Shown: piece after piece, positions 37,160-45,620 of the stretch
How the letters are laid out: each line of letters starts with the position of its first letter
Position numbering within the stretch: the first letter of the stretch is position 1
Notes under the pieces: generated by a model
Seen by the model: only the letters and a program-made list of their open reading frames with translations
What the model was told of the DNA's origin: nothing
Databases searched by the model: none
Assembly: GCF_000332195.1 (NCBI RefSeq)
Contig: NZ_KB235922.1
Span: forward strand, 1,671,902-1,735,901
DNA from: Pleurocapsa sp. PCC 7319
Lineage (GTDB): Bacteria > Cyanobacteriota > Cyanobacteriia > Cyanobacteriales > Xenococcaceae
Length of the DNA: 64,000 nt
Direction of reading: 5' to 3'
Translations under genes and position numbers: made by a program

Positions 37160-37861
37160 ATGCCACAACTAAATATTATTAGCACTAGTGTTCGTTATTT
37201 ATTATTTATTTCCTTATTTTTAGTTGGGTTTCCTATTACTACCCTCCAAGCTCAGGAAACAGTCAATCCAGAGGAAACTTCCCCAACTGATGTGGTTCCT
37301 GAAGATGTTACTCAGCCAGAAAGTTCACCTCCTACTAATCAATTCGATAGCATTTTTAGCATTGAGGGAGGCAAAAAATTAATGACTGAGGCAGACCAAG
37401 CAGTTGATGCTCAACAGTATGATGTTGCAGCCCAAAAATTACAAAGTGCGCGACAAGTGTTTAATCAGCTATCTAACTTTTATCTCCAGCTATTTAATAG
37501 TTTTTCGGGAGTTGATAACATCGTTGCCGAATCTCATCGTAAAAAAGCCTTGGAAACAGGGATTGAGCGAGATAGAGCTACCTATCAGCTAGCTTTGGTA
37601 CACCGAGCCCAAGAACAGCCAGAATTATCAATTCCTTTACTAGTGCAAATTATTACCTCTCAAAGTCCTACTAGTGGCATGGGTAAAAAAGCTTATGAAC
37701 AATTACTAGAGATTGGTTTTGTCGATGCTCCCTTATCTCCTCCAAGCGAGCGCAATACTCAACCCGAAACTCCAGCAACACCTGAACCCAATTCTCCGCC
37801 TGCTACCGATCCTTCTCAACTCCAAACCCCTGAAGCTCAACCATCAATTCCCACTCCTTAA
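37160..37861 (+). CDS. Secreted proline-rich hypothetical protein
   Basis: 233 residues. An N-terminal signal peptide (hydrophobic residues about 12-28, then TLQAQE as a likely cleavage site) targets it outside the cytoplasm. Residues 70-180 form a helical, TPR-like region (EADQAVDAQQYDVAAQKLQS, then LALVHRAQEQPELSIPLLVQ). The last 45 residues are rich in Pro and Thr. I do not recognise a named family. It is the first of three genes on the plus strand (this one, bolA, grxD), but an inverted repeat after its stop suggests a separate transcript. Confidence 0.7.
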   Translation: MPQLNIISTSVRYLLFISLFLVGFPITTLQAQETVNPEETSPTDVVPEDVTQPESSPPTNQFDSIFSIEGGKKLMTEADQAVDAQQYDVAAQKLQSARQVFNQLSNFYLQLFNSFSGVDNIVAESHRKKALETGIERDRATYQLALVHRAQEQPELSIPLLVQIITSQSPTSGMGKKAYEQLLEIGFVDAPLSPPSERNTQPETPATPEPNSPPATDPSQLQTPEAQPSIPTP

Positions 37862-37878
37862 TTTTTTTTTGAAGAGAT

Positions 37879-37901
37879 CTCTACTTTGAATCAAAGTAGA
37901 G
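37879..37901. repeat. Perfect inverted repeat after the secreted-protein gene
   Basis: Ten-base arms CTCTACTTTG and CAAAGTAGAG around AAT. No T-run follows on the plus strand, so it is a hairpin of uncertain function; it could protect or end the upstream transcript. Confidence 0.55.
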
Positions 37902-37969
37902 GAACTTTAAGTCACAATAGATTAGTACTGCCACGTAATTGAAATTTATTCCATCCAATAAAGCAGATC

Positions 37970-38221
37970 ATGATCAGTCCAGAACAAGTACAAACAATGA
38001 TTCGAGAGAGATTGTCCAATGCTGAGGTTAAAGTCGTCGGTGATGGACAACATTTTGAAGCCATCATTGTTTCTCCAGAGTTTACTGGTAAAACCAGAGT
38101 CAAACAGCATCAAATGGTTTATGCCGCATTACAAGCCGAGATGGCATCAGAAACAATTCATGCTCTATCTTTAAAAACCTATACTCCCGAAACTTGGCAA
38201 GCTACTGGTCAAGCTGTTTAA
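37970..38221 (+). CDS. BolA family protein
   Basis: 83 residues, typical of BolA/IbaG. The sequence has the family core: ISPEQVQTMIRERLSNAEV, DGQHFEAIIVSPEF and KTRVKQHQMVYAALQ, with the His that can ligate a [2Fe-2S] cluster. BolA proteins pair with CGFS monothiol glutaredoxins to form cluster-bridged heterocomplexes used in iron sensing or cluster delivery. The glutaredoxin partner follows 87 bases downstream on the same strand, as in many cyanobacteria. No extra domain is present. Confidence 0.88.
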   Translation: MISPEQVQTMIRERLSNAEVKVVGDGQHFEAIIVSPEFTGKTRVKQHQMVYAALQAEMASETIHALSLKTYTPETWQATGQAV

Positions 38222-38308
38222 TTTTACGGAGTTTAGTAAAATCGAATAATAAATAAATTGAGCGCTACAAACTAGCAGTAAATCAAAACAACAGGTGATT
38301 ATAAGGTT

Positions 38309-38632
38309 ATGAACTCCGAAACAAAAGCAAAAATCGATAAACTAGTTAATGAAAATAAGATCATGGTGTTCATGAAAGGGTCGAAGTTAATGCCCCAGTG
38401 TGGTTTTTCCAATAACGTCGTCCAGATTCTCAATACTTTAGGTGTTCCCTACGAAACTGTGGATATCTTAGCCGACCCCGAAATACGTCAGGGAATTAAA
38501 GAATATTCCAATTGGCCTACTATTCCCCAAATTTATATTAACGGGGAGTTCGTCGGGGGCTCAGATATTGCGATCGAACTCTATCAAAGTGGCGAATTAC
38601 AACAGATGGTAGAGGTAGCATTAGCTTCTTAA
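38309..38632 (+). CDS. grxD: Monothiol glutaredoxin (Grx4 type)
   Basis: 107 residues. The active site is CGFS in [14 protein letters not shown], and the family motifs [33 protein letters not shown] are complete. Such proteins bind a [2Fe-2S] cluster with glutathione as dimer or with BolA, and transfer it to target proteins. Pairing with the upstream BolA gene supports that role. A strong hairpin terminator follows, so the two genes form the end of this transcript. Start is an ATG; GGTGATTATAAGG precedes it. Confidence 0.93.
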   Translation: MNSETKAKIDKLVNENKIMVFMKGSKLMPQCGFSNNVVQILNTLGVPYETVDILADPEIRQGIKEYSNWPTIPQIYINGEFVGGSDIAIELYQSGELQQMVEVALAS

Positions 38633-38656
38633 AATTTTTTACTTTGAAACAGTAAG

Positions 38657-38690
38657 CAAAAAAGACGACTAATTTCGGTCGTCTTTAACT
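38657..38690 (+). terminator. Intrinsic terminator after grxD
   Basis: Perfect 9-base arms AAAGACGAC (38661-38669) and GTCGTCTTT (38678-38686), with A-rich flank before and T-rich after. Because both sides are A/T rich, it may work on both strands and also end the convergent DUF6761-like gene. Confidence 0.8.
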
Positions 38691-38738
38691 TTAACTGTCA
38701 AAATAAATACAAATGCACTTTAAAATTGAATAATAAAT

Positions 38739-39002
38739 TTAAAAATAATCGGTGTCTATTTCTGTCTGAGTTTGAGGTGATGACAATTCAAAATTAGACG
38801 GATCTCTTAGAAACTTAATTGCTTGCTCTTCTAAACGGTGAATATGATATTGCTCAACAAAGTCGCTGTGACGTAAACAGGCAATATATCCATCTAAGTA
38901 CAATCTAATTTCCTGAAAGCTATAACGTCGCCGCCAGAGGTCTACCATTCCATCGGTAACTTTCTGATAGTGACGAATTGATTGGGGATCTTGAAGAATC
39001 AT
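38739..39002 (-). CDS. Conserved cyanobacterial hypothetical (DUF6761-like)
   Basis: 87 residues. The sequence (ILQDPQSIRHYQKVTDGMVD, then EIRLYLDGYIACLRHSDFVE, then HRLEEQAIKFLRDPSNFE) matches what I remember of the DUF6761 family, which is restricted to cyanobacteria and has no known role. No signal peptide or membrane segment. Convergent with grxD, sharing the terminator region. ATG start at 39002. Assignment to the DUF is from memory. Confidence 0.75.
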   Translation of the reverse strand: MILQDPQSIRHYQKVTDGMVDLWRRRYSFQEIRLYLDGYIACLRHSDFVEQYHIHRLEEQAIKFLRDPSNFELSSPQTQTEIDTDYF

Positions 39003-39221
39003 GACTCTAACTAAATTATTTTTGTGATCGGTTACTAGAAATTTAGCTGTTGTTAAGTTTTATGGCTTGGTTTCATTTTACTGCGTTGGCTTGTAACAAA
39101 ATATATTTTTTTATTGAACTTTAGTACTGTTTGCTCGTAACCGTCGCTACAAATTATTTTCAAAGCCTCTGTTAGCCTTGTGTTAATAGGCATTATCTCT
39201 AATTTTAACGAGGCAATAGTA

Positions 39222-40001
39222 GTGTCAGCATACATATCCATAGTTGAAAGTAATCCTCACTTGCGATCGCTACTAGGGTGGCATTTGCAGCAGTCGGGTT
39301 ATGCTGTCTCTCAGTCAGGTAGTCTGCAACAGGGTAGGGATGCTTTTTATCAATATCAGCCTATTTTAGTGGTTATTGATTCAGATTTACCAGATGGAGA
39401 TGGTTTGGAATTGTCTCATTGGCTATACCAACAAAAAAAATCACTGATTCTGCTACTGTCTGCTCGTAATAGTGAACCTGATATCGTCAGAGGTTTAAAA
39501 TCTGGTGCTGATGATTATTTGACTAAACCTTTTGGTATGCAGGAGTTCCTGGCACGAGTTGAAGCTTTAATTAGAAGAATACGCCTTTCAACCCATAGTC
39601 CATTATCTGTGGACTGTAAAGAATTGAAGATCGATTTAGCACAACGGCGTGTTCAAGTACAAGGGGAGTTTATTGAATTAACACCACAGGAATTTAGTTT
39701 GCTCTATGTCTTGGCTCAAGCAGAAGGAAATCCTTTGAGTCGTTCTGAATTATTGCAGCGGGCTTGGCCTGATGCGATTGATAATCCTCGCACAGTAGAT
39801 ACTCATGTGCTTTCTTTGCGTAAGAAAATCGAATCTAATCCTAGGAATCCTAGTATCATTCAAACTGTGCGTAATGTCGGCTATTGCTTCAATCCTGAAT
39901 TAATTGAAACTCCCAAAAACTCACTTAAAACTAATTCTCTATCTCGGAATTCAACCAATACTCATACGATTAATGGTCATAAAAAGCTTAGTACTTTTTA
40001 A
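39222..40001 (+). CDS. OmpR-family response regulator (REC + winged helix)
   Basis: 259 residues from GTG at 39222 (VSAYISIVESN); AACGAGG lies nine bases before it. An earlier GTG (39180) adds 14 residues but lacks a ribosome site. The REC domain (about 1-115) has DSDLPDGDG as phosphorylation site and TKPFG with the conserved Lys. The C-terminal winged helix (about 130-230) contains LTPQEFSLLYVLAQ and TVDTHVLSLRKKIE and NVGYCF. The last 30 residues are a variable Ser/Asn-rich tail. No kinase lies nearby, as is common in cyanobacteria. It could be one of the photosynthesis-stress regulators, but I cannot name which. Confidence 0.9.
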   Translation: MSAYISIVESNPHLRSLLGWHLQQSGYAVSQSGSLQQGRDAFYQYQPILVVIDSDLPDGDGLELSHWLYQQKKSLILLLSARNSEPDIVRGLKSGADDYLTKPFGMQEFLARVEALIRRIRLSTHSPLSVDCKELKIDLAQRRVQVQGEFIELTPQEFSLLYVLAQAEGNPLSRSELLQRAWPDAIDNPRTVDTHVLSLRKKIESNPRNPSIIQTVRNVGYCFNPELIETPKNSLKTNSLSRNSTNTHTINGHKKLSTF

Positions 40002-40117
40002 CTTTGGGCTTTCGGTTAGAAGCTAAGGAAAAACCAATTCTTGTGGAGGTTGATTATAGAGCTATCCCATAGCTTTTATGAGATAACTAGTTGTTTTTAG
40101 TTTTTAGTTATCAGAGC

Positions 40118-40359
40118 TCATTGCCCATACCTAGAAATCATTTTTTGCCTATTTGATTTGGTATTGTGACGTTCATGAAATGTGAATGTGCCGATATCAT
40201 ACTGCAAATCATCAATTATAAAGTTGCGATGAAAACCTCCTAATGCAGATGATTTTTCAATTAAATCGATTTCTAGAAAGGGACTTTTAGATAATTCCCG
40301 TGCCAAGGTTATGCCAGTAACTCCACCGCCCAAAATAGCGATTTTTTTTTATTTGTCAT
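40118..40359 (-). pseudogene. Frameshifted, truncated FAD/NAD(P)-binding oxidoreductase remnant
   Basis: An ATG at 40357-40359 begins MTN and a run of nine A residues. Downstream of the run, the sequence read in another frame gives IAILGGGVTGITLARELSK, a perfect GxGxxG dinucleotide-binding loop, and DLIEKSSALGGFHRNFIID. Adding or removing one base in the A-run restores one frame. The frame stops after GTFTFHERHNTKSNRQK, about 80 residues, whereas relatives (amine oxidase / UDP-galactopyranose mutase-like) have several hundred. It is a 5' fragment with a frameshift. Confidence 0.82.
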
Positions 40360-40554
40360 TTCAGTAACTTTAATGAGGCTTATATTTTAGTACCTATTTA
40401 CTATGAAATGGTAGTTAAATATATTTACTAGTAATCAATTAACTACAAAAATGTAAACATTAAGATAATTTTTTGAAGTTTATGTAAAGACAAATTGATT
40501 TTGAGCAATCTAGACTCTGAATAATTTACAAAGTTACTAACTTTGGGAGAAATC

Positions 40555-40911
40555 TTAAACCCCCAGCTTCTCTTTTATTTCTGCTTCCGAGGCTCTAAAG
40601 CCAACTAATATTGCTCGATTATCTTTAACAAATAATGGTCTTTTGAGCAACATCGCATCTTCTGAGAAAGCTTCGATCCATTGTCGATCATTCCAAGTTT
40701 TCTTATCTTCTCTTAAAGCACGATAAGATTTACCCGAAGTATTTCGCATCGGTTTATTACCTAGAATCTTTACCCAATCGAGAATCATTGCTTTGCTGGG
40801 AGGATTATCTTTAGTATTGATGAACTCATAGTCGATGTTATTATCTTGCAGCCATTTGGTCGCTTTCTTGCAAGTACCGCAGTTTGGGATTCCGTAAACT
40901 TGGATAGACAT
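40555..40911 (-). CDS. ArsC/Spx-family thioredoxin-fold protein
   Basis: 118 residues, the normal length. The N-terminus is VYGIPNCGTCKKATKWLQ, with Cys at the ArsC/Spx position and a CxxC. KPMRNTSGKSYRALR and KRPLFVKDNRAILVGF are the later family motifs. Members are either glutathione-linked arsenate reductase-like enzymes (YffB) or RNA polymerase-binding regulators (Spx/MgsR). Sequence alone does not separate these, so no symbol is given. It is 43 bases downstream of the TetR gene on the same strand and may be co-transcribed with it. Confidence 0.82.
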   Translation of the reverse strand: MSIQVYGIPNCGTCKKATKWLQDNNIDYEFINTKDNPPSKAMILDWVKILGNKPMRNTSGKSYRALREDKKTWNDRQWIEAFSEDAMLLKRPLFVKDNRAILVGFRASEAEIKEKLGV

Positions 40912-40954
40912 ATGGTGAAAAAAATACTTTTTCAGAAATATAATCGATACCTAT

Positions 40955-41575
40955 CTAAATCGCTATCGCTTTTTCAAATACTCTAATTATTTGCTTGAGC
41001 TTGACTCGATAATCTTCAACCGAAGTTGCTGCTTGTTTTAAACCATGAGAGGAATTAACTAACAATTCTGCAGCTTGTAGGGAAGTAAGGTCAAGATTTT
41101 TTAGCCGTATTTCTTGATTAACTTCTGACTCTTCTAGAGCCTGAGCTAGCAACTGAATAAACTTGTCCACAGAGGCACGGTTAATTTCTGCTGCTACTTT
41201 GCCATTGATATCAATTAATTCGTTACCATGAGTCGAGTTGGCAACTAAGGAAAACAGTTCCACACTATGACATTCAAAAGCTTGTTTAAGGCGATCGCCT
41301 ATTTTCCCTTCTGGTTGCAATACTATTTCTGCTTGTGACAAAGTTTGTTGCTGCAGTTGTTCAACTAAAGCACAAAAGATGGTTTCCTTATTGTCGAAGT
41401 GTAAATATAAAGCAGGTCTAGACATTTTTGCCTGTTTTGCAATGTCTGACATCGAGGTTTTTTTAAATCCGTAGTTGAGAAAGCAACTTTTTGCTGCTTC
41501 TAAGATACGATCTGCTTTACTATCTTTTGGGTTTTCGTTGGTCGTATTTTCTTTCATATCTTGACATTCTGACAT
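40955..41575 (-). CDS. TetR/AcrR-family regulator
   Basis: 206 residues. The DNA-binding domain is at about 20-70: ADRILEAAKSCFLNYGFKKT, SMSDIAKQAKMSRPALYLHF and NKETIFCALVEQ. The ligand domain is unassigned. It is divergent from the SDR gene, with 85 bases between, full of TGACA half-sites, so it likely represses itself and the SDR/MDR genes. The start may be the ATG at 41575 or the one at 41557 (MKENTTNE); the first lies inside the half-site array. Confidence 0.88.
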   Translation of the reverse strand: MSECQDMKENTTNENPKDSKADRILEAAKSCFLNYGFKKTSMSDIAKQAKMSRPALYLHFDNKETIFCALVEQLQQQTLSQAEIVLQPEGKIGDRLKQAFECHSVELFSLVANSTHGNELIDINGKVAAEINRASVDKFIQLLAQALEESEVNQEIRLKNLDLTSLQAAELLVNSSHGLKQAATSVEDYRVKLKQIIRVFEKAIAI

Positions 41576-41626
41576 AATTTAGTAAGATGTCAATATGACA
41601 TTTTGACAAAAATAAGAAAAATGTCA
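41562..41626. promoter_or_regulatory. Array of TGACA/TGTCA half-sites, likely TetR operator
   Basis: Six half-sites: TGACA at 41562, 41570, 41596 and 41604, and TGTCA at 41588 and 41622. Spacings between starts are 8, 18, 8, 8 and 18 bases. TGTCA-ATA-TGACA at 41588-41600 is a perfect palindrome. The array covers the start of the TetR gene and the spacer to the SDR gene. The regular spacing fits a cooperative repressor; which protein binds is inferred. Confidence 0.6.
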
Positions 41627-41660
41627 GAAATTTTACTGGAAAAACAATATTTAGGTAATT

Positions 41661-42542
41661 ATGATTAATACTTCTCAGCCTAGCGATCGTGGTTGCGTTC
41701 TAGTTACGGGAGCATCAAGTGGTATTGGTAAAGCGACAGCGAAAAGACTTGCTGTGGCAGGCTACCATGTTTTTGCTGCTGCCAGACGTTTAGAAAAAAT
41801 GACAGATTTGCAATCAGATAGGATCACTGTTTTACCTCTCGACATCACCAAAGAGGAATCAGTGCGATCGCTCGTCGAAACTATATCCACCCAAACTGAA
41901 AGACTAGATGTATTGATCAATAATGCTGGTTATGGTTCTCATGGTGCGCTAGAAGCTGTTTCTCTAGAAGAGGCAAGATATCAGTTTGAAGTTAATGTGT
42001 TTGGCTTAATGCATCTAACCCAATTAATTCTGCCAATCATGCGTCAACAACGAGGGGGCAAAATTATTAATGTTTCCTCTATGATCGGTAAAGTAAGCGT
42101 GCCTATGAGTGGTTGGTATAGTGCCAGTAAACACGTCCTCGAAGCTCTTTCAGATGCTTTGCGGTTAGAAGTTCAACAGTTTGGTATCAAAGTAGTTGTC
42201 ATAGAACCTGGAGCAATTAAGACTGAGTTTAACGATATTGCTGCTGAGCGTGTCAATAAAGCATCATCAATTGACGCTTATCAAAGTTGGACTGAGGCTT
42301 GGATTAAAGTATTAAACTCCAGTAATCAAACTGGTGCCGAGCCTGAAGTTATAGCAGAAGCAATCACAAAAGCAGTTAAAACTAAAAATCCTCGATCGCG
42401 CTATGCTGCTCCTTTTGAGTCCAAATTTTTCTTATTTTTGAAATGGTTATTAAGCGATCGCTTATTCGACCGGGTTGTTCTTTCAGAAATTAAAAAGCGA
42501 CAAAAATTAGTCTCCCCTTCAATTAGCCCCATTGCAGAATAA
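41661..42542 (+). CDS. Short-chain dehydrogenase/reductase
   Basis: 293 residues. Classical SDR motifs: TGASSGIGKATAKRL (NADP-binding loop), LINNAGYGSHG, and the catalytic Ser in NVSSMIGKVS with Tyr and Lys in WYSASKHVLEALSD. The Arg in AAARRLEKM after the first strand favours NADP. Substrate unknown. It is first in a probable operon with the MDR reductase, whose ATG lies two bases after this stop, and is divergent from the TetR gene, suggesting inducible expression. Confidence 0.9.
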   Translation: MINTSQPSDRGCVLVTGASSGIGKATAKRLAVAGYHVFAAARRLEKMTDLQSDRITVLPLDITKEESVRSLVETISTQTERLDVLINNAGYGSHGALEAVSLEEARYQFEVNVFGLMHLTQLILPIMRQQRGGKIINVSSMIGKVSVPMSGWYSASKHVLEALSDALRLEVQQFGIKVVVIEPGAIKTEFNDIAAERVNKASSIDAYQSWTEAWIKVLNSSNQTGAEPEVIAEAITKAVKTKNPRSRYAAPFESKFFLFLKWLLSDRLFDRVVLSEIKKRQKLVSPSISPIAE

Positions 42543-42544
42543 CA

Positions 42545-43486
42545 ATGAAAGCAATAGTAATTGATCGCTATGGCTCTGCTAATGTCTTGCAATACGAAGA
42601 AGTAGAGCAGCCCCAAATTAAACCATCAGAATTACTGGTTAAAGTTCAAGGGACTAGCGTTAATCCTTTGGACTGGAAAGTTCGTCGAGGAATGGTGAAA
42701 TGGCTGATGAATAATAAGTTTCCCAAAATTTTGGGAGCTGATATATCTGGAGAAGTTGTGCAAGTTGGTACTCAAGTCACCCGCTTTCAGCCAGGAGATG
42801 AAATCTATGCCAGCCTTTCCTCGTCTTCAGGAGCTTATGCAGAATTTGTGGCAGTTTCAGAAAAATTGGCTGCACTTAAACCAACCAATCTAACTCACTC
42901 TGAAGCTGGAGTAGTTCCTCTTGCTGCTCTCACTGCACTGCAAGCTTTACGCAATTTAGGCAAAATTAAATCGGGGTCTAAGGTTCTCATTAATGGTGCT
43001 TCTGGCGGTGTTGGTATTTTTGCAGTTCAGATCGCCAAAGCTTTTGATGTAGAAGTGACTGGTGTTTGTAGTCAAAAAAATTGGGAACTGGTTAAATCAT
43101 TGGGGTGTGATCGCACCCTTGACTACAGACAAACTGATTTTACCCAGGATACTATTCAATACGACATTGTATTTGACGCAGTAGCAAAATCTTCTTTTTG
43201 GCAATGTAGAACAATACTAAAGCCGAATGGAATATATGTCTCGACTTTACCTACATTTAGCAATCTTGTGGCTATTTTATCGACGGCAATTTTTTCCAAA
43301 CAGAAAGCCAAATTCATTCTATTTCAGGCAAATGGTCAAGACTTGTTATATATAAAAGAGTTAATAGAGACTGGTAAACTTCATCCAGTAATTGATCGTA
43401 CCTATTCTTTGCCAGAGCTAGCTCAAGCTCATAAATATAGTGAAAGTCAACGTGCAGTAGGAAAAATTTCGATTATTGTTAAGTAG
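42545..43486 (+). CDS. NADP-dependent alcohol dehydrogenase/quinone reductase-like (MDR)
   Basis: 313 residues, MDR superfamily without structural zinc. Motifs: VNPLDWKVRRGMVKW, GADISGEVVQVGTQV, and the cofactor loop NGASGGVGIFAVQIAKAF. The catalytic-zinc ligands are not obvious, so it is more like quinone oxidoreductase (zeta-crystallin type). It is tightly coupled to the SDR gene (two-base gap), so the two probably act in one pathway, perhaps detoxifying carbonyl compounds or quinones. Confidence 0.86.
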   Translation: MKAIVIDRYGSANVLQYEEVEQPQIKPSELLVKVQGTSVNPLDWKVRRGMVKWLMNNKFPKILGADISGEVVQVGTQVTRFQPGDEIYASLSSSSGAYAEFVAVSEKLAALKPTNLTHSEAGVVPLAALTALQALRNLGKIKSGSKVLINGASGGVGIFAVQIAKAFDVEVTGVCSQKNWELVKSLGCDRTLDYRQTDFTQDTIQYDIVFDAVAKSSFWQCRTILKPNGIYVSTLPTFSNLVAILSTAIFSKQKAKFILFQANGQDLLYIKELIETGKLHPVIDRTYSLPELAQAHKYSESQRAVGKISIIVK

Positions 43487-43516
43487 TCAAGTAGTTGGAC
43501 AAAATTAATTACATAT

Positions 43517-43915
43517 ATGAACAAGAAACCGATCAATCCTCCAGAATTATTCGACGGTTCTCCATTTGGGATGTCTCAAGCTGTATGCGATTTAGATTCA
43601 AAATTGGTTTTTATTTCTGGGCAAGTAGACTGGAATCAAGAATATCAAACATCAGAAAATTCTGTAGAAGGTCAGACAGAAAAAGCCCTTCAAAATTTAC
43701 AAATAGCACTAGATGCAGCTAATTCATCAGTTGATAATTTACTTCAGGTGAGAATCTATATTCGTGGTGAGTTGGGAGAATACATAAACACACTAGCTCC
43801 CATTCTCTCCAGTTTTTTCGGTGAATCACGTCCTGCTCTGACAGGAATTGGTGTTGCTTCTCTTGCATCTCCAGAAACTTTGGTAGAAATTGAAGCGGTT
43901 GCGAAAAGGAAATAA
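43517..43915 (+). CDS. RidA family protein
   Basis: 132 residues, usual RidA/YjgF length. Motifs: LVFISGQVDWNQE (family G-Q), EKALQNLQIALDAANSSVDN, and LLQVRIYIRGEL with the conserved Arg. RidA hydrolyses reactive imines/enamines; the last segment reads IEAVAKRK, and the canonical C-terminal VEVEA region is present as VEIEA. It lies 30 bases after the MDR gene, with the next SDR 35 bases later, so all four genes may be one transcript. Confidence 0.87.
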   Translation: MNKKPINPPELFDGSPFGMSQAVCDLDSKLVFISGQVDWNQEYQTSENSVEGQTEKALQNLQIALDAANSSVDNLLQVRIYIRGELGEYINTLAPILSSFFGESRPALTGIGVASLASPETLVEIEAVAKRK

Positions 43916-43950
43916 GCTGATTACTTAGATTTAATCAAAAAATTGACACC

Positions 43951-44916
43951 ATGAAAACTGTCATTATTACAGGTGGGAATAGCGGATTAGGTTATTATTG
44001 CGCTCAGGAAATTGCCAAAAATGAAGATTGGTATGTGATTATTGCCTGTCGTAACCAAGACAAGGCAAATCAAGCTATAAAAAAACTGAGAGAGCAAACA
44101 TCTAGCGATCGCCTAGAAACAATGCTCCTCGATTTAGCGTCGTTAGCATCTATCCGCCAGTTCGCCCAAGAATTCGCTAATCGCGATCTACCTCCTTTAA
44201 GGGCGATCGCCTGTAATGCAGGAGTACAGTTTATCCAAAGACAAACCTACACTGAAGATGGTTTTGATACTACCTTTGGGGTGAATCATTTAGGACACTT
44301 TTTATTGGTTAATCTACTCTTAAAACAGCTAGTTGACCCTGCTAGAATTATTTTAGTTAGCAGTGATACCCACGACTCCAGTAAAACTACAGGAATGCCT
44401 GCTCCTTATTTTCGTGAGCCGTCATTGATAGCTCATCCAGAACAAGATTCCCAACTAAAAAATAAAAAAATTGGCGAAATTGGACGTATCGCTTACACCA
44501 CTTCTAAACTGTGTAATGTTCTCTGCGCTTATGAATTATCTCGTCGCCTTCAGCAAGCAAGACAAAATACAGGAGAATCTCATCCTATTACTGTTAATGT
44601 TTTTAACCCAGGATTAATGCCAGGTTCAGGACTAGCTCAAGACTACACTCCTGTTGCCAAGTTTGTGTGGAATAATATTTTGCCAATTTTGTGTAAGTTT
44701 GTGCCTAACGTTAACACGATGGAAAATGCAGGGAAAGCTTTAGCGCGATTAGTTCTCGATCCTGAATTAGAAAATGTAACGGGTAAATATTTTAGTGGAT
44801 TTAAGATGATTGATTCTTCTCAAGAGTCTTATGATCGAGATAAAGCAAAACAACTATGGGAAGGAAGTATCAAACTCACACAGCTCACGTCTGAAGAGAC
44901 AATTTTCGAGATTTGA
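43951..44916 (+). CDS. SDR similar to light-dependent protochlorophyllide reductase
   Basis: 321 residues. The NADP loop is IITGGNSGLGYYCAQEIA and VIIACRNQDKA; CNAGVQF and FGVNHLGHFLL follow; catalytic Tyr-x3-Lys is YTTSKLCNVL. Length and the VNHLGHF and SKLCN patterns are close to LPOR and other retinol-dehydrogenase-like SDRs. True LPORs have a TGxSSGVG loop, so I call it LPOR-like only. Function might be reduction of a tetrapyrrole, retinoid or another lipid carbonyl. It is last in the cluster of four plus-strand genes. Confidence 0.8.
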   Translation: MKTVIITGGNSGLGYYCAQEIAKNEDWYVIIACRNQDKANQAIKKLREQTSSDRLETMLLDLASLASIRQFAQEFANRDLPPLRAIACNAGVQFIQRQTYTEDGFDTTFGVNHLGHFLLVNLLLKQLVDPARIILVSSDTHDSSKTTGMPAPYFREPSLIAHPEQDSQLKNKKIGEIGRIAYTTSKLCNVLCAYELSRRLQQARQNTGESHPITVNVFNPGLMPGSGLAQDYTPVAKFVWNNILPILCKFVPNVNTMENAGKALARLVLDPELENVTGKYFSGFKMIDSSQESYDRDKAKQLWEGSIKLTQLTSEETIFEI

Positions 44917-45024
44917 AAAATTATCGTGCATCAAAGACGAACCAGTATGTTCCGTTACAAAAGCTTCGGCTAAGTTTCTGTTGCTATAACAGTACAATGG
45001 GGAAAGCTTCCCCCAACAGGAAAA

Positions 45025-45603
45025 ATGCAAGTAACCATACCAACTGGATTTAAAATTACTGAGGAGCAATTTGACCAGATTGCGGCAGTTGAAGATGTTA
45101 ACAAGCTGGAATTAACTGCCACAGGAGAGTTAATTGTTATGAGTCCTACTGGGGGAGAGACAGGCGATAAGAATAGCGAGTTAAACGGACAACTTTGGCT
45201 CTGGAACAAACAAACAGGTTTAGGGAAATGTTTTGATTCCTCTACTTTATTCATACTCCCCAGTCGAGCCAGAAGAAGCCCCGATGTTAGCTGGATTTTA
45301 AATGATAGGTGGAATCAATTGACCCTAGAGGAAAAAAGGCAATTTCCCCCCATAGCTCCCGATTTTGTTATTGAATTGGTTAGTCCAAGTGATAACACTA
45401 AAGCTCGCTATCAGAAGCTACAGGACAAGATGCATGAATACATTGATAATGGGGTGCGCTTGGGTTGGTTGATTAATCCCGAAACAAAAGTAGTTGAAAT
45501 ATATAGAATTAATCAGCCAGTAGAAATAATAGAGAATCCTGCAACTCTTGATGGAGAGGATGTGCTGGTAGGTTTTGTTCTGAATTTAAACAACATTATT
45601 TAA
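45025..45603 (+). CDS. Uma2 family (DUF820) putative endonuclease, copy 2
   Basis: 192 residues. FDQIAAVEDVNKLELTATGE, VMSPTGGETGDKN, SPDVSWIL, PDFVIELVSPSDN and KMHEYIDNGVRLGWLI carry the family motifs, including the PDFVIEL core with its acidic residue and the C-terminal YIDNGVR-type motif. The function of Uma2 proteins is not established. An AGG eight bases before the ATG fits a ribosome site, and a hairpin, GGGGAA-AGC-TTCCCC (44999-45013), lies just upstream of it and could control translation. It is a different lineage from the copy at 34.8 kb. Confidence 0.87.
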   Translation: MQVTIPTGFKITEEQFDQIAAVEDVNKLELTATGELIVMSPTGGETGDKNSELNGQLWLWNKQTGLGKCFDSSTLFILPSRARRSPDVSWILNDRWNQLTLEEKRQFPPIAPDFVIELVSPSDNTKARYQKLQDKMHEYIDNGVRLGWLINPETKVVEIYRINQPVEIIENPATLDGEDVLVGFVLNLNNII

Positions 45604-45620
45604 AGAAAAGAAATGTAATC

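Noticed and set aside
39053-39241. Minus-strand frame upstream of the OmpR regulator
   Set aside because: It overlaps the regulator's start and leader and has no recognisable motif.
45025-45603. Uma2 and Dam methylase as a restriction-modification pair
   Set aside because: They are convergent, belong to unrelated families in this setting and no operon layout supports a pair.
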